A stretch of 64,000 nt of DNA from Letharia columbiana. Lineage: Eukaryota > Ascomycota > Lecanoromycetes > Lecanorales > Parmeliaceae. The stretch's first letter is position 1; the number at the start of each line of letters is the position of its first letter. The notes beneath the pieces are model-generated. The model ran no database searches. It saw only the letters and a list, made by a program, of their open reading frames with translations, and was not told the DNA's origin. The DNA is taken from contig NW_023501036.1 of NCBI RefSeq assembly GCF_014066305.1, positions 1,995,501 to 2,059,500 of the forward strand, read 5' to 3'. Below, one piece after another: positions 12,607 to 24,687 of this stretch. The position numbers and the translations under genes are program-made.

Positions 12607-14285
12607 TCAGCCTCGACGACGACCACCTTTCTTCTCCTTTCCTTGGTCTTTGGGGGCCTTCTCCTGGCTTCCCCCCGCGGGCTTGCGATCTTTCCTGCCC
12701 TTGCCCGGACCTGTTCCAGCGGACCGCTGACCCGTCTCGTCATCCTCCAGACGACGTCGCCGGGTCGGCTGGGGCTCGTCGGAGCCTCCCGGGGAAGACG
12801 AAGTATCTTTGTTGGGGACCTCGATTGGTGGATTGCCGGCTTGATAGGCCACGAACTGGGCCCGCGCGTGAGGGGACCCGGCCCTGCTCGGTGCCCCATA
12901 CCCGGGTTCAAAGTCATGTTGATTGCTGTTCCGGCTTCCTTGACTACAATCCGGTGCATTCAAATCGTATGTTTTGCTAGGATCGTAGGGAATGCGTTGA
13001 GGGACTGGGGGTTGAGCTGGTGCACCATAAGCGGAAAGCTGGGCTTGAGGTCGAGCGAGTGCAGAACTGCTGCTTGGAAATGCGCGCTGCTGGGCTCCAG
13101 GAGGTCCAGCAGTCGAAGTCAAGGACAATACGTTGAGGCTTGTAGTCACTCTTTGATCATCGCTGGGCGGGTCCATGGGTCGAATTGGCCGAGCGTCGAC
13201 CCCAATCTGACGGAAACCCTCTACACATTCTGTAATCCAGTGATCTTGACGCCTTCTCGCAAATATAGCGACTTTTTGCGTAATTGGACGATTGGCCTTA
13301 CCTAACATGTCGACCATGGGAAGAATACATTTTTTTGGATCGGCCTTCACATTGAGCCTATGAAAGATCATGGCTCTGATCTCGTGCGGCTCAAAAGGTT
13401 GGTACGCCTTATGAACGACCCATTTGTAGGAAGCATATATAGTGCAAAGCGCGTCCTCGGAGATTGGTTCGTTGAAGAAGATTATCCTCTCATGTGCAAG
13501 AAGGTGTAAAGGTCCAGGATTCCGCCACACAGCGTCAACTCGGCGGAGCAAATCCGCTCCTCTCAAACCTGCCACTCTTCTCACTTCAACAGTCACTGGA
13601 TCATCGGAGTCTAGGATAAAGTTCTTGACAAATTGAGGTACTTTTTTGAGGATTCCGCCAAACATTTCACCAATCACCTTTTCGACCTCGGCGTCGGAAA
13701 GTTTTTCACCCTTATACTCATACGAACACCGGAAAGCATAGATATTGAGAAGTTGCTCGCTGGTGACTTGTGTTCTGGATACCACTGAGTCACTCTCTCG
13801 TCTTATGGCAACACACGGGAGATCCTTCTGGTCAAGGTTCAGTCGGTTGTTCAGTAAAAGGCTCTCACCATCCTCCCTCTGTGGGCTACAAAGCAAGGAA
13901 CACGACTGATTAGCAAGCCCTCCTTCGAGAGATTGAGGTGTTCTTACTCACTCTCGTTGCGTTTCTCTTCGGTTAGATATTCCTCATGCATCTCTCCAAA
14001 CTTAAACCACAGCTCCATACTGACCTCTTCCGTCTCTTTCACCGCTTGAGCTACCTTTTTGGTAAACGAATGATCAGGGTCTAGTAAAGTTTCGGCCACA
14101 TAAGGAACATCTGTCTCGGGTTTGGAGAGCTGGATTCGGCATATGCCTCTGACTGCATCCTGACTTAACCGCGTGCCGTAAAGTTCGAAAGAATTTTGAC
14201 ACATGTAAAGGATTTTGAGATCATCATCCTTCAGCTCTTCGCCATCATGTATTGCTATTGTGCCGTCATCAAAAGCTATCGTCAT
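12607..14285 (-). CDS. Unknown fungal protein with a triplicated ~85-residue module
   Basis: Exons 14285-13948 and 13885-12607 (intron 13886-13947, GTAAGA..TAG, phase 2) give about 538 residues. Three segments align by eye, at about residues 23-107, 157-235 and 257-340. Each begins with an IY-type core (ILYMCQNSFELYGTRLS, NIYAFRCSYEYKGEKLS, TIYASYKWVVHKAYQPFEP). Each continues through a hydrophobic helix (YVAETLLD, FVKNFILD, ILPMVDML), then a V/A-rich strand and a W-containing end. After residue ~345 the protein is disordered, rich in P, Q, S and G, and ends in a highly basic tail. It has no signal peptide or membrane segment. I do not recognise the module. The shared pattern suggests an internally duplicated binding domain. 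The large plus-strand frame at 12316-13305 is the antisense shadow of this gene. Confidence 0.8.
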
Positions 14286-16688
14286 CTTTGTGGAACTAGA
14301 CGACTGTCGACGGATAGCTAAGAGCTTGTTCTTCAGGAAGATATTTGTGTGTTATTGATGGTCTGCAGGTCTCCGAGAATGAGGATATGTGTGTTCTGTG
14401 CTAAACATATGTTATAAAGCGAAAAGAAGTAAAGGAAGGGAAAATCACCCAGCTTTATAGGAAACGAAACCCCGACTAGGTCATCTCATGGTCCATCATG
14501 CCCCTGGCAGATACCGCCCGTTCAAGGTATCAGGGTACCTCTTACGAGACACGGCTGTTTCAGCTGAAGCTGTAAAAATTGAAATGGCCGGCTGTGGTCT
14601 CGAGAGCGGCATCTCGCCCAAGGCGTGGAGGCGGTCGAGCTCTCGGCTGCGTGGCAGTGTGTCATAGTGTCACAAGTGGAGACCTTGAACGAATCAATCG
14701 ATCAATAAGATGGGCGGCGTTGTAGCCTCGACAGTTTTGCCGCACACGCAGATACTGCCTGCTCGAAGTATCTGGAGAGTTGCATACATGAATCACACAC
14801 CCTCCAAGTTTAGTCCGCCCGGAATCTTTGAAATGTAATGACTGGCTGGGTTTGCCCGAAGGGCGTCTCATGCATGCCGCCGAGTGTTTCAAGCTTCCAT
14901 GTTGTGACAGTGTCCACGAGGTTCTGAGGCGACGGTAGAGATCCAATGACATGATTGGTAAGAGGAAGGGTGTTGCAGCCTTGGGTACGTGTAAGAAGAA
15001 TGCTGGAAGAAGGTCTGCCCGGAGATCAGTTGTTAAGATGAATCGGGCAGCTTCCGATTTTCCGATGCTAGGTCTGTGTCCTCCAGACTCCGAGGCGACA
15101 ATAGAGACCATATGATATGATTGGTAAGAGGGAAGAGGTTGCGACCTCAACGGGTCTCACTTGTAGGTGCTGCCTCGAGAATGTGTTGCGGAGATGTTGG
15201 AAGAAGCGCCGCCCAGGACTGATTGCGGCAACGTCTGGCTTTATTTCTGTGGAAACGTATCATAAGCAGGCCACCGAGACGTCCATGCTTCCGACTCTGA
15301 AGCGACGGTAGAAACCCGATAGCATGGTTGGTAAGAGGAGCAGGGGGTGCGGCCTCGACATATCTCCACATCTGTACGGGCGGCCGAACTTCCGGTGTTA
15401 CAAAAGTACTCTCCGCATTTTGAGGCGGCGGTACAAAATCCAAACTGATTGGTAAGAGGGGCGGTACTGCGACCTCAGCAGGTCCCCATGTTTCTTAGTG
15501 CTGCTTCGAAAATGTATGGCAAGGATTGTGGGAGATGCTCTAGCCGGAAAAAGCCCGATAACACTATTGGTAAAACGGACGGGTTGTGACCTTAGCAGAT
15601 GTCCGCATTCATAAGTGCTGCCTTGAGAATGTGTAGTCAAAATGGTAGAAGAAGCTCAGCCCCAAAGAAGATTCTACTCAGCGCTAAATGTACCGAAAAT
15701 AGCTGTCCAGGGTCCTCTTAACAAGGAAACACTCCGTAATTGACCCTCAATTGCCAGCACTCCGGCAGTAACCTCACCTAGGCAGGGACACGGCTTTGGC
15801 GGAACATTCCGTATGTAGAAGGAGAAGAATTGGAGGCATAAGTGAATCTCGATCACGGCGCTGATCCAAGAGGACAAGTAACGTAGCTGAAGTAGTTGCT
15901 CGTGCGTGGGATTCAGGCCTTGAAACGTTTCATATGAGAACGGCCAGCAGCTCCATGTTCGCCAACGTCCCCGAGTACTGTCCCGAAAGTGATCGGCTGT
16001 TACTATGGATTCATCAGAGTACGATTATGCCAGGTCGCGCGCATCCTATTGGAGAGAAGCCAAAGTTGTTACACAGACGTAGCTCAGCCACAGTGTAATT
16101 TGTACTTGGCGAAAGGATCTCTGCCTATACGGTAGGGCAATAGGTAACAGGACCGCCCGTGCAAGTGTGCGTGTTTAGGCTTTTGAGATTGCTATCAATT
16201 GTGCATTTTGAAAGCTTGATTGTTGATTGCAACATGGAAGATGTGCTTCCCTAATTGCGTAGTCGGCAAGCAGTGGATGTACTGACTCGATCTCCTGTAC
16301 ACCTGCCAACTTCGCAGTCTTTGAGCACAACAGTGTCGAGCGTTGGGGCCTTTGCAACCGCGTTCCGTATCCATGATACTTCTTTCATTCCGTTAGAGCA
16401 ATCAAAGCGCGGGCTCACCCCTAAGAATGTTGAACCGTTCATCTATTAAAATAATCACATTTTACTGTACACCAAACGTACCGTAGCCAATGCAATATGT
16501 ATCCATAACACCGCCTCTCCTATCCTGGCATGCAACAAGAAACGCCAATGCTGCATGCTTGCTCCAGATCCATATGTCGTGCATGCTGCGCTACTCACAG
16601 ATCCAATGGTGAGAACGAGTCACCCTATTCAAAACGTTATTACAGCGGCGGTTGCCCTTGCTTAAGGACTTAGAATGCCCTCAGCGGA
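14286..16688. other. Intergenic region containing a degenerate repeat array
   Basis: Lies between the 5' end of the triplicated-module gene and the 3' end of alpha-actinin. The left 400 bases are presumably promoter, 14.7-15.7 kb is a decayed tandem array (separate entry), and 15.7-16.7 kb shows nothing I can name. Confidence 0.5.
14926..15670 (-). repeat. Degenerate tandem repeat array, unit ~120-205 bp
   Basis: A shared block, roughly 'gcgacggtagaaaccc..gat..gattggtaagagg' followed by 'gtgcgacctcaacaggtc..', recurs with its GGTAAGAGG element near 14957, 15123, 15329, 15450 and 15568. Downstream parts such as 'tgctgcctcgagaatgtgt' and 'ggtagaagaagc' also recur. A weaker copy may begin near 14715. 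Copies differ by many substitutions and indels, and no frame stays open through them. Confidence 0.7.
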
Positions 16689-19002
16689 TCAGTGTCCGTT
16701 GACCCTCCTCTCTGGGCTGGACCCTTCCTTGCTATTCGGCCTCGAGCTTGTATTCATCTCGCCTTGCGTCATCTTCTCCATGAAGCTGATGTAATCGTAC
16801 TTGGGGGAGATTTCTGTCTTCTTGCAGATCGGGACCTTTGTGCTGTGGCATACTCGAGAGAAGGTCTTCGACTAGCTCGTCAGGGATTAGGGAGTGCCGG
16901 AGATCGAGTTCGGTTACGTAGGGCTGGGTTATGTGTCAGCCGGCGAAGATAGGCGCAGTAATGAGGGCGGGAGCGAAAGACGGATGCTGGGCAGGGAGTT
17001 GATGGCAAGGAGGAGAGACCGGAGGCGAGGATTGCTCGAACGTACCTTGCCATCTGCAACCTCCCTGAAGCTCTGAAACACCTGTTCCGCTGTGTTCTGG
17101 TCTTCAGTAACAGATACCATAAACCGAATGAACTGCTCAAACGTGACGTAGCCCTTCCCAGAACTAATGCTCATAAATTGCTCATGCATCTCTTCCTCAT
17201 CGTAGACCAGACTCAGACTTGCTAACGCCGCTGAAAATTCGAGCTCGTGCAGCGTGTTCGAGAGATCCTTGTCGAAATGCCTGAACACCGATTCAAATTC
17301 TTCTAGCTGAATGGGAGTTAGGTTTGTCATTTCCCTGGCAACAATTTGGTTTTCCAAAAAGCCCATCTTGCCAACAACACTGCCTCGTACTAGATCTAGT
17401 TCATACGCTAGCTCATCGTACGTATAGGTGGTAAAGTCGTTTTCTTCGATGTTAGCTTCGTCGCATTTGTGGGAGAGAGTGGCAAGTGTTTCGAGGTATT
17501 CGGATAGGGGAGGTAGGTTGCTGTGCAAACGGCGGACATGGGCAAGCTGGTCTGCAAGATCGCCCGAAAGACCTGCGATGGCTAGCGAAAGGGTGGAGAG
17601 GGTGAGAGCGAAGTCGTTGGCTTTGTCGGCGAAGGTGCGGCGGAGAGCGTTCTTGATGCTATGAAGAAATCAATGGTTAGAAGACTGGCTGGTAGGAGAT
17701 GGGGAAGGTTGCGCACTCTCGAATGGTCTCGTTGATGACCTGACTTCTGTCTCTCTCGGCTCTGAGCAAGATGGCCCATTCGTTATCCAATACTTCCAGC
17801 TTTAGGTCCTCTGGAGGCTCGTAGGCTCGTAGTCGATATGTGCTCATCTTCGTCTTGATGTTTCCAAGCAGAGCAGCCAGATCTGACTTTTCAGCCACCC
17901 ACTTCCGCTTTTGACTTCTCTTGTACACTGAGAATTGGCTTGACTGCTCTTTTGCATCCACATACGTGCCTATGAAAGTTGCTATTCTCCATGCCTGCCG
18001 CTGAGCCTGGATCTCTTTCAACAGATTCTTCATCCTTTGCTCAAAAGAATTTTGCATGCTCCAAGCCCCGTTCATGTTGGCAACAAACTTCTCGACCCGT
18101 CTGCCTGCGTTCTCGACTCGTTCCATCTGGGAGAAAGCATGGAACCAGTATGCGATGTATGTCATGAGGGACCGCTCGTCTGGTTTGGCAACGTCACAGA
18201 CATCCTCCACGTCCAAAAGATCTGGTATGCCAATTTCTTTCGAGGCAATTTCGAACGCGAGCTTCATGTTTCCTCGGTGATCGCTCTTGTCCAGCTTCTC
18301 GTAGTCTATCAGGTCCGGTCGATGAATGTCAAGCAGAGCGCAGCTGTGTCCCAGTCAGCATGCCTCTTGCCCCTATTGTCTCAACGCAACCCACAAAGCG
18401 AGCCCATCATTCCAACTAGCCGAGAAATCCCGTACTTCCACCCCTTCATAACAAGCCGTCTTCCTTTGACACCACAGCAGCAAGCCTTCCTTCGCCGTCA
18501 TGCCCTCTTCACTGATGTCATTAATCGTAAAGCGTAGAATAAGCGTCCATATCAGCCCAAGTATTATCTTTCTGTTTCCATCCACAACGTCTTCTGCCCC
18601 AATGTTTGTCATCTGTATGCCTCGTGCTTTAATGAAGTCGAGGGCGACGTTGACATTTTCGAAGCGCTGGACACGCAGTTTGGGTTTGGAGGCATAGCGG
18701 CCGAGGGACTCATTGCCGAGGACTTCGAGGAGGTGGATGAGGATGACCTATGGGGAACATGTCAGTCCACCAAATCTCCGCACATAGATAGCAGATCACC
18801 GGCTAAGAAGATTGTATTTACCCCGTCTGAGAGGTCTGTGACCAGATTCTTGACAGCTACGTCTCGACCGCTGACTTTAGCATTCAACCTGGGGCCCAAG
18901 ATTCTTATCAGTCATCACGGTCCCTCAAGATGTACAGGTATCAACAGACCATTTCGTGAATGTCTTCTCCTGGACCGCTACCCACTGTTGCTCCACCCCC
19001 AT
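16689..19002 (-). CDS. ain1: Alpha-actinin (CH-CH, spectrin-like, EF-hand actin cross-linker), apparent frame break near its end
   Basis: Cytoplasmic F-actin bundling protein of the contractile ring and cortical actin. Six exons: 19002-18950, 18888-18822, 18747-18395, 18343-17717, 17658-17046 and 16923-16689. It starts with VEQQWVAVQEKTFTKW and continues through tandem calponin-homology domains (LVTDLSDG, LGRYASKPKLRVQRFENVN, IHRPDLIDYEKLDKSDHRGN). A central coiled-coil/spectrin-like segment follows, then C-terminal EF-hands (FRHFDKDLSNTLHELEF). All junctions keep frame, with branch-like CTGAC or CTGAT elements. Intron 1 uses an unusual GTCTGT donor. In the last exon the frame breaks at a C5 run (plus-strand G at 16803-16807). 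One base fewer would restore a tail containing KYDYISFMEK that stops at 16689. Read literally, the frame stops at 16732. Length is ~648 residues, normal for fungal alpha-actinins. Confidence 0.9.
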
Positions 19003-20744
19003 CTCCACGAATTCATTGGCTGCGTGATGGGCACGGCGTAAGGCTAGGAGTTGATGGTTGTAGAAACTGTAGCTGTAACTGATGCACTGTTTTATTCATG
19101 GAGGATAGAAGAGATCAAGAGCAAAGAGTAAGTTTCAGCAACGGCGGCTATGAACTTTCTGCATGAAGCTCAACGAATCAACATGCGGAATCTTTCCGCG
19201 ACAGCAACCGAGCTAGCCAGTTTTGGTCGCATATCATAACTCTCTTCAAGCACTCTCAAGATGTTAATATATCTCTACAACACCACTGTCGCGTGGAGAT
19301 TGTTTGGCTTATCTGTCTCCATTCGTCGGGTCGACCACTGACAGTGTTGCGCTACAATACAGTTAGAAGTGGTAACGGCTGGCATTGACGAAAGCTCCCT
19401 AAAGTACTTCTTTGCCTACGATTTAATTTCACTCTCGCTCAAAGGCAGATTATGCGCACTTGTTGGAGATACAGCTTGACTACACTCATCCTATCAATTT
19501 CGGTCCCTTGTACCTTTGGCTTGTCGAAAGCGACGGGCCATGCCCACCGAGAGTAGTCACTGACAGGCTCAAAGAGTAGAGAATTTGTTTGACTTCGCTT
19601 TAAATCATTGACAATTTACTAGTTTTAGCGGTTCCAGCCCCTTCTTCACTATCCTACTGTTGGTAAAGGTCTAGAACCAATCCCAAATAAGTCTCAACTT
19701 CGTGAGTTTTGAACATCGTGGTCGATAAAAGTGTGAGTGCCATAAGCAATGATTGGCCGGCGATTACGGCGATCGGAGGCTCAACTTGCATATGAGAGCA
19801 GTCTTAGGCCAATTGATCGGCTCACGTTGAAGGTTTGAAGCGCTATTCGGCACCTTTTTAGCCATAGATGAGACTAAATGTTGACATTTAAGGGGATTTC
19901 TTCCTTCAATCGAAACTCTCTTAAGGTAGCTTACCTTTATTCATCGCCATTTCTAACCTTTCTTAAGTCGAGTATTATTATACAAATCGAACAATTTCCG
20001 CTGATGAGATTATTTTCAGCACAAAAATGGGGTAAGCTACCTTTATCTATTATTCTGTTCAACTCTTATTGAGCGATAGAGTGATAATTCTCAAGGGAAT
20101 TGAGCCGGAACTAGTCTCCAGTGCCATGGTGCAGTACCTGCGAGTGCGCTCAGACAGGATTCTTTCAAGCCCTTACGTAGCAGCTTCAAAAGGTTTGAGC
20201 CGAAACTGAAATGGTAGATTACCTTCCGATTGCGCCAAGACGGAGTTCTTCCAACCCACCATATAACAATTTCAAAGCGTTTTGAGCCGATGACAGACGC
20301 AGTTCTTCGGGCACCTTGGCTTCGCGGGGTGCCTTTGCGCGCATTGGATTGGTAGATTACCCTCGATAACAGTACTTTAACCTCCAATCTCCCCACTCCC
20401 CACCGCAATTCTCTAGGATTCCACCCTTCAGATGTCCTTTTTGGCCGGTAGATAGCCCTTCAAAAGGTATGTGTTAAGGCTGGACTATAGACAGTAGGTG
20501 TGCCTTTCTGAGACGCAAAGCTCGCTCACTTTGTTGACCTTTTTGGGAGGAAGTGAGGTTACACAGTGCCTATTTAGGACTACGGCCAGAGATCCGCAAG
20601 GCTAAACTTGACCGATGCGCTGCTTACAGCAACAGCAAACAGCAATGATTCAGGTTCCTTACAATAATAGATGTCTTATTTTTGCTACGAACTAGGGTAT
20701 CTATGACGCCTAAGAAAGAAGCTACTGCTGTTCTTGGTTTGTAT
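19003..20744. other. Intergenic region upstream of alpha-actinin
   Basis: No convincing gene. It probably contains the alpha-actinin promoter next to 19002, a pair of ~85-bp imperfect direct repeats at 20135-20300, and AT-rich sequence near 19870-20070 with TAAGGTAGCTTACC-like palindromes. Confidence 0.5.
20135..20300 (+). repeat. Two ~85-bp imperfect direct repeats
   Basis: Copies begin with TACCTGCGA at 20135 and TACCTTCCGA at 20220. Each runs through a 'gcgc..agac..ttctt.caa..cc' core to 'ttcaaa..gttttgagccga'. A partial third copy starts at about 20358 after the shared 'ggtagattacc'. Confidence 0.6.
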
Positions 20745-22731
20745 TCAGGCGCGACCTCTCCGATCTTTCGAACCTTTCTTTTCTGATTGGGATGGACGTC
20801 CCATTTCCTCGCGACTGGATCTTTCCATTGGGTGTTGGCGCCGCCTTGTAGTATTGGTTGGCTGTGAAACTGTTGGAGGTGAGTCTGGAAGCGGTCGTTT
20901 CGTTCTTTGTGTACTTGGAGCGCTTCCTCTAAGTGAGGTAGAGACAGGGAGTTCCGTGACGCTTGGATAATCGGACGGATTTCTTCGTCGTCTCGCACCA
21001 TCTGGGTCTCCCAATGGTTTGGCAGATCGGTCTGGGATCATTTGCTTTGTTCTTGGAGACGCTACGCTTTGGCTTGTCGGTGGATGTTTACCGGGTGTGT
21101 CATCAGAATAACTACTCGGGAAGAGCCGCCCGTGTCGCAGGGCCGGTTCGTGTAAGTACGCATCGCTGAGAACTTTGTCGGAGGGCGTCTTGTCTGCTGG
21201 TCCAGGTTGCTGAAGAGTGGAGGGACTAGTTGTCGATTGCCTCGCGGTATGAAACGAAAGACTCCGCGATGTAGAGCCTGCGTCGTCCAAGGAGCGGCAA
21301 TTGGAGTGTGGACTTGGCGGAGCACTCGAATGTAGATGCTTGGTTTCCAATATGTAGTTGTCACTATAGCCAAGAGCTTTACATATGCTCTCATACCTGC
21401 CGCTGTAAGCACGGCCGCCTCTACTCGAAGGGGACACCTACGATACTTCATCGCCAAATTCTTTCTTCACAATCCATGGCATCGTATCATGGACTCGATT
21501 CGGTATTTCTTGAACATCTTCGCAGTACTCTGATCGCGTGAGATGGGAGATGAAATACTCGCTAGTCGAAGCTGATGATGCGAACGTGCCATACATGGCG
21601 ACAGAACGATCCCCTTAAAACAAACGATCAGCGGATGGATCGAAGATATTCCCCTCGGTACAGACATATCACCACGAGGTCAATAGCACGGTAGCGCCAA
21701 CCCGTGAAAAAGAGCCTGTCCATGATCCTATTTACCCATTGGGCACCCTTGAGGTATCTGCCAATATTTCTCTCGCTGGTGTCGCTAATACAGATTTGCA
21801 GTGCCTCCACTATTGAATCTTGTGGAATGTTTCGGACCGATAAGACGTTGCAGAGACAGACGAGCAAGAAATGTTGGAAATTGACCCTCTTGCCTGAATG
21901 TCGATGAGCGAAGCCGCGTACTAGCCTTAGGAGGTGATCTTTGTTTCCTGTTTCGTCCGTCGCGCTAGTCACTTCACCTTGGACAGCGGATGCGTGTATA
22001 ACTACCGCAGCAAGCATAGAATCATCCAATTGTGAAAGATTCCCATTCCATACCCATCCCAGTGGTACCTCTCCAAGCATCTTGTCAGCGGAACCTATCC
22101 AAACTGCCTGCTTGTGTGGGTCGTTTCGGGGTCTTCCAGTATTGCTACCCAACCTCCTGAGGTTTGGTCTGTTCGAGTTCTGCCCATTGGCATCTTTTTC
22201 TAGTGTATCTACCTCGCTAGTTGATGGTTTGAGAGAGGTAGGTCGGAAATTAAGAGAGTGAGCTGTCAAAGGCTGCTGTGTAGAGGCGCTGGCTAATGGA
22301 GATGATACAGCCTCTACATTAGTCTGCTTGGATAGCCGGGTCGGCGGACGCCTCATGTTTAGCGGTGGACCTGAAGCAATTTTCCTGGAGCGACTGGAAG
22401 ATCCAGGTATTGAAGAAATTGGACTTACATCATCGATACTGCTTGGTGACGGTATAGGTCGAAACGTAGACGTGGCTTGCTTGGATGATTGATTCGATCT
22501 ACCTTGTCGGGTAGTAGGGACCGGCTCTTTAGGTGAGAGAGCTGAGGCGGTGGACGATGCTTTTGGACCAATTTGACGCGATGAGCCAGCTGAGGCAGGC
22601 GGCACAGCTGATGGTGTGGCGTCTTCTTTCTCCTCTAACGCCAAAGCTGCCTTACAATGAGGGCATTCATTCATTATCCTCTTGTAGCGGGCTAACTTTT
22701 CTTCAAGCTGCTTGGTGTGTAATTCTGCCAT
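20745..22731 (-). CDS. Unknown fungal protein, three exons, CxxC near N-terminus
   Basis: Proposed exons are 22731-21666, 21613-21442 and 21396-20745, about 629 residues. The start is the ATG at 22731 (MAELHTKQLEEK). The N-terminus is a short coiled coil followed by a lone CPHC pair. A long Ser/Pro-rich linker follows. A compact, probably folded core then runs from about AVWIGSADKMLGEV to about VHDTMPWIVKKEFG, and the tail is disordered and basic. Intron 1 (21614-21665, 52 nt) needs a GTCTGT donor and an AAG acceptor after a CTGAT branch-like site. Intron 2 (21397-21441) is only 45 nt. Both are inferred because they bridge clearly coding frames. I do not recognise the core. A single CxxC is not enough to call a zinc finger. 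Confidence 0.62.
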
Positions 22732-23795
22732 TTTCGGGAGGGTTGATAATGAGATCAAGATTAGAACTCTGTACGATGCCAATCACTCAGGGTTTCTTTC
22801 GTTTTGTTGAGTGGTCTAAGTCGATGTAAATGATGGTTCTGACCACTCGAACTCACGAAAGCAAAAGAGATTATGCTGAGACATGCAGTGAGGCAAACTG
22901 CAAACCAGAACAAATTACCTTGGAGAGGAAAGTCAACTTATTTGTATTCAATGTTGTTTGCTCATCTGCTATCCGGGGTTTGATTGATGACTGGTACGAT
23001 TGATAGCGGCCATCCACATTGATGACATGGCATGTCACGAGCGACAAACAAGCTGTTGTGCGCTCCTACGTAAGTTCTTAATATGCAGGCCTCCGCGAAC
23101 TCGCTGTATGCAGCCGATATGGCTTCTTCTCGATGTTACATTCATCGTCATTCATTCAGATCAGAACCGCGATATTTCGTATGACAACAGCGGCCGTGGG
23201 ACGACGAACGTCGGAGTATTAGAGACGGAATAGTAGAGGCGCAAATCCTCAAAATTGTCATAGCAATCGATCTCTTGCTTTTGATCAATGCCCATTTATA
23301 TGGATATTGGTCAAAATGAACAGATAAAACAACGATTTTTTTGGGAGAATTTAAAAAACTTGTCACATTTTTCTGACACCTTGTCTAAATTATACGACTT
23401 CTTGAATTCCTCCCTAGCAGACAAAAGAACATTTTTAAAGGAAGAGTACATGGAGATTGTCACTGTTGTCTGGCAACTGTAGGATTTATACCATTTCATT
23501 AAGGGTTTCGCCCTCTATGCATAGCTTTTGCTACATTCTCTTACCCAAAAAGCTTGCCCATAAATTCTCAGATAATCCGAAGGGTCGCAGTGGGATCGGC
23601 GCTAGCCCCAAAGCGCCGTTTAAATTAAAACGAGCCGCAAAATGACCCCACTTTCGCCCCTCTCCGCTCCTCTCCGCGCTCTCTCCATCCCCACAACAGC
23701 GACAACTTTTATATTCCCAGAACGCTACAGCTCCTACATCCCAAACGACCCCAAACCAACAGCCCAAACAGCCACAGTACTCAGACTCTTCGACC
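22732..23795. other. Intergenic region, AT-rich
   Basis: Divergent spacer between the minus gene at 22731 and the small plus-strand ORF at 23796. An A/T-rich segment lies at 23280-23440. No gene seen. Confidence 0.5.
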
Positions 23796-24236
23796 ATGGG
23801 CCACAACAGCTGCCCCAAGTGCGGTGCGGGCATCTCAGGCGGAGGCAAGAAGTGCGGCAGCTGCGGAGCTGTACGTTCAACTCTTCTATTCCAATACCAG
23901 TACGCCATTGCCACAGAGGCTGATCTATTTGTATACGGTGTAGATCTGCCCTCAGTAGGCACCCAACCTGCAAACAGAAGGGGAGACGGAGGGGAGGACG
24001 TTGGATACGCGGCTATGACTTTACGAACACCTACGACGAACATGCACGGCGAGTTTTCATTTGCACGGGTGGAGGGGGATATGGGGTCGGGAAAGCATTC
24101 GTTGCCGGCGACATGGAGGTGGTGTTTGGTAGTACGACATCTCAGGCGGCCGCTCGGGTCGAGAGCAAAGCTCACAGAGCCTTATCGTGACTTAAAGTGC
24201 GAATTGCATACTGCCTATTCGAATTGCTATCTCTGA
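23796..24236 (+). CDS. Tiny zinc-ribbon-like ORF (CPKC..CGSC)
   Basis: The ATG at 23796 opens a frame whose first 25 codons contain SCPKCGAGISGGG and KKCGSCGA, two CxxC knuckles spaced as in zinc-ribbon folds. At 23871 a good donor (GTACGT) follows the last knuckle, so the coding part may be just this short exon plus a small second exon. Candidate acceptors are the CAG/TAG cluster at about 23955-23983 after a CTGAT branch-like site. Unspliced, the frame runs to 24236 (146 codons), but its C-terminal part looks noncoding. Short Cys-paired peptides of this sort occur in fungal genomes, usually unannotated. The upstream sequence contains pyrimidine-rich promoter-like tracts. The protein could bind zinc. 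Existence and exon structure are uncertain. Confidence 0.4.
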   Translation: MGHNSCPKCGAGISGGGKKCGSCGAVRSTLLFQYQYAIATEADLFVYGVDLPSVGTQPANRRGDGGEDVGYAAMTLRTPTTNMHGEFSFARVEGDMGSGKHSLPATWRWCLVVRHLRRPLGSRAKLTEPYRDLKCELHTAYSNCYL

Positions 24237-24687
24237 TGCTAAGAACCTTGTCACACGGATCGCTGCGCTTGGTCATCCATTAGCACTGTTTACCAAGCAC
24301 TAAGCACGTAAACCGCACTATCGGGCCCTGGTATTGAAACCCGGCGTCTTTTCGCAGCCAGTAGGTCTCGAAAGTCGAAACCGTATATTCCTTTGAATTT
24401 CGACGGCTTTAGTGTAAGTTTCGCCCAAATACATGGAATGAACCAAGGCATGGCTGGCTCAAAACATCACCACTAACATCGACCCCCCTTCCCCGCCAGG
24501 CACAACGGCTGAAGGGGAAGGGGATGATATATAGAGCCATTCCCCCAGCTCCAGCCAAAGCTCCATCTCCTACCTACGCTCTCAATTGCCCACCTGCGCA
24601 CTCAACCGACCTCGAGCCCCTCTCCTCACCCCAACCACCCAAACAACGGCCCCCCTCGACCGCCTCCTCACCACCACCACCCGCACC
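24237..24687. other. Upstream region of the MDR oxidoreductase
   Basis: About 450 bases with no gene. The last 150 bases are strongly C-rich and lie just before the ATG in good context (CACCATGGCC) at 24688, consistent with a 5' leader. Confidence 0.5.

Noticed and set aside
12316..13305. 329-codon plus-strand frame
   Set aside because: Antisense of the triplicated-module gene. Ends within it and shows no domain.
14715..15660. Leucine-rich-repeat-like gene on the minus strand, suggested by recurring LLRSQ/PSLQS phrases
   Set aside because: Frames change from copy to copy and stops are frequent. The similarity reflects the DNA repeat.
14926..15670. CRISPR array
   Set aside because: Eukaryotic context. 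Copies are diverged and long with no uniform spacers.
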